A DNA stretch of 64,000 bases, taken from contig NZ_VTOK01000015.1 of NCBI RefSeq assembly GCF_009765375.1, positions 1 through 64,000 of the forward strand. The letters are read 5' to 3'. The notes beneath the pieces were generated by a model. The model did not search any database. It worked only from the letters and a program-made list of their open reading frames with translations, and was not told the DNA's origin. The DNA comes from Alteribacillus sp. YIM 98480. Lineage in GTDB: Bacteria > Bacillota > Bacilli > Bacillales > Marinococcaceae. Position numbers and translations under genes: made by a program. Below are positions 8,060 to 15,047 of the stretch, in pieces (position 1 is the first letter of the stretch; every line of letters starts with the position of its first letter).

Positions 8060-9490
8060 TTAGCTATCTAGATGTACAATCATTTTCATTTCGGTCATCT
8101 CTTCGACAGCGAATCGCGGACCTTCTCTTCCGATGCCGCTATTTTTCACGCCGCCATACGGCCAGTGATCTAATCTGAAGTTTGACGTGCCGTTTACAAC
8201 GACTCCCCCAACATCGAGTACTTTGGCTGCTTTTTTAATAACATCAAGACTATTGGAAAAAATACCTGCTTGCAGCCCAGTATCAGAATCATTAACCTCT
8301 TCTAAAGCGTCATCTAAGTTCTCATAAGGAATAATACTGACAACCGGCCCAAACACTTCTTCGCAAACGACTTTTGCCTGTTTTTTTGGATTAAAAATCA
8401 CCGTAGGCTCAAGAGATGCCTTATTGATTGTACCACCTGTTAAGATCTCGGCGCCTTGCTCTTTTGCTTCCTCTATCCAGCTTTTCACTCTTTGAGCAGC
8501 CGCTTCATCGACAAGCGTACCAACGTCCGTCTCTGGATCAAGCGGATCTCCTGTTTTTAAGGCGCTTACTTTTTCTGTTAACGCTTCACGAAAACGGTCG
8601 ATAACCGCTGTGTGCACGTATATTCTTTGAACAGAAATACAGCTTTGACCGGAGTTGCTGAAGCCCGTTTTGGCACAAAGTCCAGCGGCCCGTTCGATAT
8701 CAGCATCTGCATGAACGATTGTTCCAGCGTTTCCGCCCAGTTCGAGCAATACTTTTTTCATTCCCGCTCGGTAAGAAATGTCTGTTCCGCCTTTCAAACC
8801 GCCAGTAAAAGAAATGAGATTCGTACGGCTGTCTTCAACGATTTTCTGTCCTGCTTCCACTCCGCCGTATACAACTTGAATCGCTTTTTTTGGATAGCCA
8901 GCTTCAAGCAGCAATTCTACAAACGCATTTGCAATCAGCGGGGTTTGTGGAGCAGGTTTTAAAATAACCGTATTGCCGCCAGCAAAGGCAGGGCCTATTT
9001 TATGGACCATTAAATTCAGCGGTGCGTTAAATGGTGTAATTGCAGCGATAACACCTGCGGGAACACGGAAAGTCATAGCTGTAGCTTGTTCTCCTCTTGT
9101 TGAAGCGCTCCCTGGAATCGTTTCCCCTGTTAACCGCTTTGCTTCTTCTGCTGATTGTTCTAGTGTTTCAAGCGATCTCGATACTTCATCTCTTGTATTT
9201 TTTAATGTTTTTCCTAGTTCCGAAGACAATAGACGTGCAAACTCTTCTTTTCGTTCTTCTAATAAAGAAGCGGCTTTTTTCAAAATGGCAGCTCGTTTGT
9301 GGGCAGGCAGGTCTGCCGTTTCTTGTTTTGCGTCCACTGCACTTTGCAGAGCGTTTTCTACGTCTTCTTCTGTTGCAGCGACTTGTTCGCCGACTGTTTC
9401 TCCTGTGTATGGATTTTCAACCGGAACGGTATCTCTGCCCCCTGTGAGCCATTCCCCATTTACGAGTAATTTTGCTGTTTTTATACTCAT
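8060..9490 (-). CDS. NAD(P)-dependent aldehyde dehydrogenase
   Basis: Oxidises an aldehyde to an acid (or acyl-CoA). The 476-residue protein carries the standard ALDH layout: cofactor-binding FNAPLN (ITPFNAPLN), the glutamate motif written ELGGNAG instead of the usual ELGGNAP, and the catalytic cysteine in GFSNSGQSCISVQR near residue 285. C-terminal VNGTSNFRLDHWPYGGVKNSGIGREG is typical of the glyceraldehyde/lactaldehyde dehydrogenase branch. Its ATG overlaps the stop of the citryl-CoA-lyase-like gene by ATGA (9487-9490). A ThDP decarboxylase in the same operon could supply its aldehyde. Confidence 0.88.
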   Translation of the reverse strand: MSIKTAKLLVNGEWLTGGRDTVPVENPYTGETVGEQVAATEEDVENALQSAVDAKQETADLPAHKRAAILKKAASLLEERKEEFARLLSSELGKTLKNTRDEVSRSLETLEQSAEEAKRLTGETIPGSASTRGEQATAMTFRVPAGVIAAITPFNAPLNLMVHKIGPAFAGGNTVILKPAPQTPLIANAFVELLLEAGYPKKAIQVVYGGVEAGQKIVEDSRTNLISFTGGLKGGTDISYRAGMKKVLLELGGNAGTIVHADADIERAAGLCAKTGFSNSGQSCISVQRIYVHTAVIDRFREALTEKVSALKTGDPLDPETDVGTLVDEAAAQRVKSWIEEAKEQGAEILTGGTINKASLEPTVIFNPKKQAKVVCEEVFGPVVSIIPYENLDDALEEVNDSDTGLQAGIFSNSLDVIKKAAKVLDVGGVVVNGTSNFRLDHWPYGGVKNSGIGREGPRFAVEEMTEMKMIVHLDS

Positions 9491-10338
9491 CGTACTTGCT
9501 CACCTCCAGATAATTTTCGGTTATCAACGCCTGTATATTTCACGAGCTCTTCATCATTTGGACAAGGCCCTTTTACGAGTACACCAGTCTGCATTTCTTC
9601 AAATGCATGAGCGGCGATGCCCATCCCGCGTGACAGCGCAAAGATGCCTTTTGCAGCTTCTGCCGGCAGTCCAATTTCACACTGTATAGCAGCGGCAACG
9701 CCGTCAATGTTCATTGTGATTGGACGATTCTTTTTCTCCGCTAAGAGACGGCGGTATTGTTCAGCTATATCAAGGTAAACTCCGGAGATCTCATTTTCAG
9801 CTGCCATAGGTTCTGCCAATTTATATAGGCGGTGCACTCTTGGGTCGTCATCATGGAGCTGGTGGCCGATTCCTGGAAGTTTTTCTTTTTTGGAAAGCAT
9901 GTCATCAAGCTTGCTGTCTATGACTTGGTAGAGATCTTTTCCGCTCTCTTTCGCTTCTTCCCATGTTTCATAGAGAAGTTTCATGCCTTTTTCTGTTGCC
10001 CCTCCATGAGAATCTCCGAGCAGATTGATTCCAGTAGCGACTGCTGAATTAAAAGAAATTCCGCATGTGGCTGCCATTCGGCCTGCTGCTATCGAAGGAG
10101 CACGCGGACCGTGATCAGCCCCTGCTACTAAAACGCTTTCAAATAATTTAGCTTTATTCTCATCGAGAATATCTCCGCATAACAGAAGATACAGCATTTG
10201 CCCATAAGAAATATTGCCTATTAAATCTTCCATTTTGTACCCTCGAATATTTACTTCATTTTTTTTGATTTGGCTGATTTCTGTTTGCCACCAGCCCTCT
10301 CCTTGTTTGTAGGATTCAAGCGCACTTCTGCCAGACAT
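9487..10338 (-). CDS. citryl-CoA lyase-like protein (citrate synthase superfamily)
   Basis: A 283-residue protein, much shorter than citrate synthase (about 370-430), with the small-form citryl-CoA lyase layout. Citrate-synthase-type active-site elements are present: a histidine in LLGDSHGGA, the LPGIGHQLHDDDPRVHRL block (GxGHxxH...DPR) and the aspartate in TMNIDGVAAAI. The predicted reaction is cleavage of a citryl-CoA-type thioester into acetyl-CoA and a 2-oxoacid. A CoA-transferase in the same operon could make the thioester. It is the second gene of the operon, 11 bases after iclR, with AAGGAGG upstream. Exact substrate unknown. Confidence 0.8.
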   Translation of the reverse strand: MSGRSALESYKQGEGWWQTEISQIKKNEVNIRGYKMEDLIGNISYGQMLYLLLCGDILDENKAKLFESVLVAGADHGPRAPSIAAGRMAATCGISFNSAVATGINLLGDSHGGATEKGMKLLYETWEEAKESGKDLYQVIDSKLDDMLSKKEKLPGIGHQLHDDDPRVHRLYKLAEPMAAENEISGVYLDIAEQYRRLLAEKKNRPITMNIDGVAAAIQCEIGLPAEAAKGIFALSRGMGIAAHAFEEMQTGVLVKGPCPNDEELVKYTGVDNRKLSGGEQVR

Positions 10339-10349
10339 ACAATACCTCC

Positions 10350-11123
10350 TTAATTTTCTGCTGTTTTGCTGAATGGATATCCTAAATAATTAGATATTTC
10401 CATAGCAGCTGCTACTAGACTTGTTTTTAAATCAGGCAATTCATGCGGTTTAAAACGGCTCGATGGTCCAGAAACCGATAACGCTGCTACCATATTTCCA
10501 TCAATATCAAAAATCGGCGAGGAAGCGGCAGATGTTCCTGCTTCTCTTTCATCAATGCTTTCTGCGTATCTTTCTTCAACAATCGTTTTTAGTTCATTTT
10601 TCAAGTCCGTTTTCGTAGTTTTTATGGGCTGTTCACCCATGACCTGTTCTTTAAAATCTTTTGATTGATAAGCAAGCAGAACTTTCCCCCCTGCTCCGAC
10701 AGTAACAGGCAGCTTCTGACCGATGCTTACCATATGTTTTACAGACTGCGTACTTTCGTATTGTTGAATACACGTTCTATGTTCTCCGTCCAGTACATAA
10801 AGGTTAACCGTTTCTTTTGTTTGATTGCGAAGTCGTTTCATCGTTTCTTCTGCTACCGATCGAAGTTCAATTGACTGCCCGGCCACATGTCCAATAAAAT
10901 ACAACTGCCTTCCGAGCCGGTATTTTGAAGTTACTGGATTTTTTTCCACAAAATGATTCAGCTCGAGCGTCGCCAATAATCTCGTAGTCGTTGATTTGGC
11001 GAGCTCTATTTTGTTTGATATCTCAGTAAGCGTAAGTTCCGGCTCCTCTCTATGAAAGCAATTTAATATATCAATCGCTCTTTGCAGCGTTCGGATGCCT
11101 TTTGGAGATTCGCTCTTTTCCAC
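10350..11123 (-). CDS. IclR-family transcriptional regulator
   Basis: A 257-residue protein with an N-terminal winged helix-turn-helix (TLQRAIDILNCF...LTLTEISNKIELAKSTTTRLLATLE, about residues 12-55) and a C-terminal IclR effector domain (LRNQTKETVNLYVLDG, AYAESIDEREAGTSAASSPIFD, VAALSVSGPSSRF). It starts at a GTG (11123) with AAAGGAGGG upstream. As first gene of the operon it is probably autoregulated: a pair of TTCCAT/ATGGAA-type boxes lies 18-52 bases upstream of its start. Similar pairs stand before the decayed oxidoreductase gene and before the transporter operon, so it probably controls the whole island in response to a pathway carboxylate. Confidence 0.9.
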   Translation of the reverse strand: MEKSESPKGIRTLQRAIDILNCFHREEPELTLTEISNKIELAKSTTTRLLATLELNHFVEKNPVTSKYRLGRQLYFIGHVAGQSIELRSVAEETMKRLRNQTKETVNLYVLDGEHRTCIQQYESTQSVKHMVSIGQKLPVTVGAGGKVLLAYQSKDFKEQVMGEQPIKTTKTDLKNELKTIVEERYAESIDEREAGTSAASSPIFDIDGNMVAALSVSGPSSRFKPHELPDLKTSLVAAAMEISNYLGYPFSKTAEN

Positions 11124-11140
11124 TGTTATCCCTCCTTTTG

Positions 11141-11175
11141 TTTTATCTAATGGAATGAATTTTCATTTAATGGAA
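11141..11175. promoter_or_regulatory. putative IclR operator pair 1 (iclR operon)
   Basis: Two boxes ending ATGGAA at 11155 and 11175 (TTTTATCTAATGGAA and TTTCATTTAATGGAA), exactly 20 bases apart; the second is a near-perfect inverted repeat TTTCAT-TTA-ATGGAA. Placed just upstream of the GTG start of iclR. Confidence 0.65.
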
Positions 11176-11330
11176 CTTTGAATTCATTCTAAAATGCTTC
11201 TTGTATTATTTCAAGTCCTTTTTTTGACGATGAATATTTTTGCTGTTCCATTTCCCGATATATTTGCTTTTTTAGTCATTTGATGATGACAAGAGAAGGA
11301 TTGTTTGATAAAATGCTCCTAATTTAAAAA

Positions 11331-11365
11331 TTCCATTTGATAATACTCTTTTCCATTAGGTGGTA
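11331..11365. promoter_or_regulatory. putative IclR operator pair 2 (before the decayed oxidoreductase gene)
   Basis: TTCCAT occurs at 11331 and again at 11351, 20 bases apart, in a block that closely matches operator pair 3 (TTCCATTTGATAATACT against TTCCATTAAATAATACT). It points toward the pseudogene at about 11500-11908. Confidence 0.6.
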
Positions 11366-11391
11366 CAATTATAACGATTATTGTATCCGTT

Positions 11392-11405
11392 TTCAATGTC
11401 AGCAG
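11392..11405. promoter_or_regulatory. weak cre-like site (CcpA)
   Basis: TGTATCCGTTTTCA, read on the minus strand as TGAAAACGGATACA, matches most of the cre consensus TGWAARCGYTWNCW but departs at two central positions. Its position after operator pair 2 resembles the better cre site after operator pair 3. Confidence 0.35.
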
Positions 11406-11499
11406 GGGGAAACGTTCATTAATCATTTTTAGTGGGAGGTGAAAGAAATGAATGCAGACGTGGTGACGTGGTAGGTATGAATCCAGAGGAAAAGAAATG

Positions 11500-11908
11500 T
11501 AGATTATTATAAAGAGAAAAATGTTATATTAATGGTCGGACACCAAAGACGATTTTAGTAAAATGGATAAGCTGTGCGTGTTACTTTCTCCCGAGGAAAA
11601 TTTGCTTTAGTTTCTAACCAAAGATCATGAGTATTATCAACGAAACGTGGAGGATGAATACAGGAAGCGTTCCCTTACTTATTATGGAACATGACATTGA
11701 CATCCTTTGCTATGTAACTGGTTTAACGATTGAAAGTGTGTATGCTGCAACTCGGAATACACTTCGAAACCATTCCGAAGACGCTGCTTTTATTATTTTG
11801 AGGCAGAAAGGAGCAGCGATTAATTATTCTATCTCTGATGGCGTATCTTCTCTATGGTCTTATGCATTTAACTTGAATGAAAACCCGACATGCAAAGAAG
11901 ATTTGTGA
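11500..11908 (+). pseudogene. decayed Gfo/Idh/MocA-type oxidoreductase
   Basis: Pieces of one protein are found in shifted frames. Around 11530-11555 the plus strand reads ILMVGHQRRF, then stops; after a shift SKMDKL..., then DHEYYQRNVEDEYRKRSLTYYGT, and from about 11681 (within the frame open 11627-11908) EHDIDILCYVTG, ESVYAATRNTL and EDAAFIILRQKGAAINYSIS. The order VGHxRRF, then HDID, then VYA, then A-x-x-x-L-x-x-x-x-G-A is that of Gfo/Idh/MocA NAD-dependent sugar or cyclitol dehydrogenases. The N-terminal Rossmann domain and the C-terminal end are missing. It sits behind operator pair 2, so it was probably once part of the IclR regulon. Confidence 0.7.
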
Positions 11909-12038
11909 TTATTTTTTCGGGACAAGTTTCAGAGTTTTTTCGTATGATGAGGAAAATTCCGTTTTTTGAAATGATGCATTTTTTTGATTTTTCATGGTGA
12001 CATGATTATAAAGGTCTGATACAATGCTTGTAACAAAG

Positions 12039-12073
12039 TTCCATTAAATAATACTATATTCCATCTAATGGAA
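12039..12073. promoter_or_regulatory. putative IclR operator pair 3 (TTT transporter operon)
   Basis: TTCCAT at 12039 and 12059, 20 bases apart. The second box is a perfect inverted repeat, TTCCAT-CTA-ATGGAA (12059-12073). A plausible promoter TTGTAA (12029-12034), 18-base spacer, TACTAT overlaps the boxes, so binding would block RNA polymerase. Confidence 0.7.
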
Positions 12074-12091
12074 TTTTAATTTTCTGTACTT

Positions 12092-12105
12092 TGTAAGCGT
12101 TGCCA
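12092..12105 (+). promoter_or_regulatory. cre site (CcpA) upstream of the transporter operon
   Basis: TGTAAGCGTTGCCA matches the cre consensus TGWAARCGYTWNCW at 13 of 14 positions. It lies just downstream of operator pair 3, where CcpA would repress the transporter in the presence of preferred sugars. Confidence 0.6.
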
Positions 12106-12140
12106 AGTAGTCGTCGCTCATTTCTTATGGTAATTTCATA

Positions 12141-12300
12141 AGAAAAGCGCAAGCGCCTTGCTCACGAGCGACAAGTCCTGGAGGGGCGGCATATGGAAAG
12201 CTGATCTTTGCTTTCCATTGACGAACCGAAAGAATCTCGAGCGAGTAGGCGCTTGCGCTAGACATCAAAAACGCCAACTATTTATCATTTCTTACCTTTT
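12141..12300 (+). repeat. 160-bp inverted-repeat element, copy B
   Basis: Best preserved copy. Perfect 12-bp terminal inverted repeats AGCGCAAGCGCC (12146-12157) and GGCGCTTGCGCT (12248-12259); an internal 9-bp hairpin ATGGAAAGC (12193-12201) / GCTTTCCAT (12210-12218); and a conserved 40-base tail ending CTTACCTTTT. No protein is encoded. It sits in the presumed 5' leader of the transporter operon, between the operator and the first ribosome binding site. It could be a MITE-like element or a structured-RNA repeat. Confidence 0.85.
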
Positions 12301-12406
12301 AAAAAATGTGACGCTTTGAAAAGATTTTGTCGTATTAAGGAGAAAATTATTTATATTTGTTATATTTAACTTTATGAAATGATTAATCTTACAAGGAGGA
12401 TTTGTA

Positions 12407-13465
12407 ATGTCTATGAAAAAAAGAGTAAAATTAATAGGATCAGCACTGTTTTTAACCCCTATGCTTCTCCTCGCGGCTTGCGGTGGCGGCAATGATACAG
12501 GAGCTTCAAATGAGGATGCTGAAAATTACCCAGAACGCGACATCAGCGGGGTGATTCAATGGGGTGAAGGCGGGGCCACAGATAACATTTCACGTACGCT
12601 TGCTCCGCTTGCTGAAGAAGAACTAGGCGGCACCCTTGTTATGGAAAACCGAGAAGGCGCATCTGGCGCTACAGGCGCTCAATATGTTTATGATCAGCCG
12701 GCTGATGGCTACACCTTATTATTTGGTGCGGAAAATCCAAACCTTTATCAAGTGCTAGGTATTTCTGAAAGAGATTACTTAACTGACTTCGAACCAGTAA
12801 GCATTATCGGCCAGAGCTATGCAGGAATTGTCGTAAAAGAAGATTCTCCATTTGAAAGTTTAGAAGATTTAATTGACTATTCCACTGAAAATCCTGGAGA
12901 CATTACAATGGGAACTTCAGGTGAAGGCGGCCTTCCTCATGTGGCAAGTGCGATGCTGCAAGCTGAACTTGGAACCGAATTTAACCAAGTGCCTTATGAC
13001 GGAGACGGTCCATTAGCTACTGCATTACTAGGGGATGAAATTGACGCTACCGTTCTCGCCGTTTCGGCTGCACAAGAATACGTAGAATCCGGTGACTTTC
13101 GTATGTTAGCTGTCATTAATGATGAGCCGCTCGATTCTGCACCGGACGTACCTGCTATTACCGAAGCGTATCCTGAGTTTGAAAAATACTTGCCTTGGGG
13201 ACCATTCCAGGGAGTTTTCGCTCATAAAGACACCCCGGACGCCATCATAGACAAGCTTTCAGATTCATTTGAAAAAGCACAAGAAAACGAAGAATTCCAG
13301 GAAACGTTAGAAAACCTCGGTGTAAATCCATTGAATATTAACGGAGAAGAAGCGATTGAATATCTTGAACAAAACCGCTCTACTTCCACGTGGATGCTGT
13401 ACGACGCAGGTGCAACCGAAACATCCCCAGAAGAATTTGATATTCCAAGAGTAGACGAGGAATAG
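12407..13465 (+). CDS. tctC: TTT transporter solute-binding lipoprotein (TctC/Bug family), first of a tandem pair
   Basis: Extracytoplasmic carboxylate-binding protein of a tripartite tricarboxylate transporter. A lipoprotein signal peptide ends LLLAACGG, so the mature protein is anchored at Cys-25. The mature chain is very acidic, as expected for a salt-exposed surface protein. Bug-fold elements are present: GGATDNISR in the position of the usual PGGATD loop, then QPADGYTLLFG, and the C-terminal helix region KLSDSFEKAQENEEFQETL. It has a strong AAGGAGG site 8 bases before the ATG. The next gene encodes a close paralogue. The ligand is unknown but presumably is the substrate of the divergent operon. 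Confidence 0.9.
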   Translation: MSMKKRVKLIGSALFLTPMLLLAACGGGNDTGASNEDAENYPERDISGVIQWGEGGATDNISRTLAPLAEEELGGTLVMENREGASGATGAQYVYDQPADGYTLLFGAENPNLYQVLGISERDYLTDFEPVSIIGQSYAGIVVKEDSPFESLEDLIDYSTENPGDITMGTSGEGGLPHVASAMLQAELGTEFNQVPYDGDGPLATALLGDEIDATVLAVSAAQEYVESGDFRMLAVINDEPLDSAPDVPAITEAYPEFEKYLPWGPFQGVFAHKDTPDAIIDKLSDSFEKAQENEEFQETLENLGVNPLNINGEEAIEYLEQNRSTSTWMLYDAGATETSPEEFDIPRVDEE

Positions 13466-13480
13466 ATTTGGAGGTAGAAA

Positions 13481-14530
13481 GTGATAAAAAAGAATATAAA
13501 AATTCTATCATTGTTTGTAGCTGTTATGCTGACTGCTTTTCTCACAGCTTGCGGCAATTCAAACAGCTCTTCAGAAACAGACGCATCTTCTTATCCTGAA
13601 AAAGATATCGACGGGGTTATTATTTGGGGAGAAGGCGGAGCGACAGATAATATATCCAGAACTTTAGCTCCTCTTGTCGAAGAGGAACTTGGTGGATCTC
13701 TAGTCATGCAAAACAAAGAAGGCGCATCTGGAGCCATTGCGACGCAATACGTATACGATCAGCCCGCTGACGGTCACACGCTTCTGTTTGGAGCGGAAAA
13801 CCCAAACCTTTATCAAGTGCTCGATATTTCAGAAAGAGATTACATGAACGATTTTACACCGATCAGTATTTTCGGACAAAATTTCGGAGGCCTTGTTGTG
13901 CACGAGGACTCCGAATTTGAAACGATCGAAGACGTCATTGACTTTGCAAAAGAAAACCCTGGTGAATTAAATATGGGCTACTCCGGTGAAGGAAGTCTCC
14001 CTCACGTAGCTAGTGCTATGCTAGAAGCTGAGTTAGACACAGAATTTAATTACGTTCCTTATGACGGAGACGGACCGCTGGCAACAGCTCTATTAGGAAA
14101 AGAAATTGATGCCACTGTTCTGTCTGTGTCAGCAGCTCAAGAATATGTGGACGCAGGAGATTTCCGCATGCTGTCTGTTATTAACGATGAAGCATTAGAA
14201 ACGGCTGCAGATGTGCCTCCTATCACAGAGTCCTATCCTGCATTTGAAAAATATTTCCCGTGGGGGCCTTTTCAAGGAGTGTTCGTCCATAAAGATACAC
14301 CAGACAGCATTGTAACGAAATTAACGGATGCTTTTGAAACCGCACAAGAAAATGAAGATTTCCAAAATACATTAGAGAGCCTCGGTGTCGTCCCGTTGAA
14401 TATAAACGGGGAAGAAGCAGTAGAGTATGTGGATAAAAACCGGTCTACCTCTACCTGGCTGCTGCACGACGCGGGTGCTGCTGAAACATCTCCTGAGGAA
14501 TTTGACATTCCAAGAGTAGACGAGGACTAA
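13481..14530 (+). CDS. tctC: TTT transporter solute-binding lipoprotein, second tandem copy
   Basis: A 349-residue paralogue of the preceding protein, aligned along its full length with long identical stretches (GEGGATDNISRTLAPL, QPADG, GAENPNLYQVL, VPYDGDGPLATALLG, TSPEEFDIPRVDE). It starts at GTG 13481 with GGAGGT upstream. The signal peptide ends FLTACGN, lipidated cysteine near residue 24. Differences cluster in the linker after the cysteine and in scattered surface residues, so the two copies may differ in affinity or ligand, or simply raise binding-protein dose. It is 15 bases after copy one and 19 before tctB. Confidence 0.9.
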   Translation: MIKKNIKILSLFVAVMLTAFLTACGNSNSSSETDASSYPEKDIDGVIIWGEGGATDNISRTLAPLVEEELGGSLVMQNKEGASGAIATQYVYDQPADGHTLLFGAENPNLYQVLDISERDYMNDFTPISIFGQNFGGLVVHEDSEFETIEDVIDFAKENPGELNMGYSGEGSLPHVASAMLEAELDTEFNYVPYDGDGPLATALLGKEIDATVLSVSAAQEYVDAGDFRMLSVINDEALETAADVPPITESYPAFEKYFPWGPFQGVFVHKDTPDSIVTKLTDAFETAQENEDFQNTLESLGVVPLNINGEEAVEYVDKNRSTSTWLLHDAGAAETSPEEFDIPRVDED

Positions 14531-14549
14531 GACAAGGAGAGGAACAACC

Positions 14550-15035
14550 ATGTATTCTTTCAAATCATCGCTCCCTGGTATTTTGATGGTTATTGTTAGT
14601 CTGCTTGTATTAAGCCAGGCTGTTGTCATGGAAAACCAATCGATTATAGATCCGGCAAGCGGGAGCTTTTTTCCCGCTCTCATTGCTTTAATTATGCTCG
14701 GTGCCGGCATCGTTACGATCTTTCAGGATCGCTCTTCCACCCAGAAGAAAGCAGCAGAAACGGCAGAACAGGAGAATGAATCAAACGAGGCTGACGCTCT
14801 AGAGACATTTACGAAAAAAGATTACAAGTTAATTCTCATCTATTTCTGTCTCGTGATAGGTTTTGTTATCTTGCTTCCTATTCTAACGTTTTTCCCAGCT
14901 GCTTTTTTATTCTTATTGACCAGTATGTTCTATTTAAAAGGCGTATCCTGGCTGCTCAATGTGACCGTCTCTTTAGCAACAATTGTTGTAATCTACTTTT
15001 TATTTTCGCAGTTATTTAATATTGTGTTTCCATAA
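14550..15035 (+). CDS. tctB: TTT transporter small membrane subunit
   Basis: A 161-residue protein with four hydrophobic segments (about residues 7-25, 35-52, 88-110 and 115-160), the TctB pattern. The second region GSFFPALIALIMLGAGI matches the family's F-P-x2-x-A-x2-L-x3-G stretch. A charged, glutamate-rich loop separates helices two and three. It forms the membrane complex with TctA. AAGGAGAGG precedes the ATG. Confidence 0.85.
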   Translation: MYSFKSSLPGILMVIVSLLVLSQAVVMENQSIIDPASGSFFPALIALIMLGAGIVTIFQDRSSTQKKAAETAEQENESNEADALETFTKKDYKLILIYFCLVIGFVILLPILTFFPAAFLFLLTSMFYLKGVSWLLNVTVSLATIVVIYFLFSQLFNIVFP

Positions 15036-15047
15036 GGAGAATGCATC

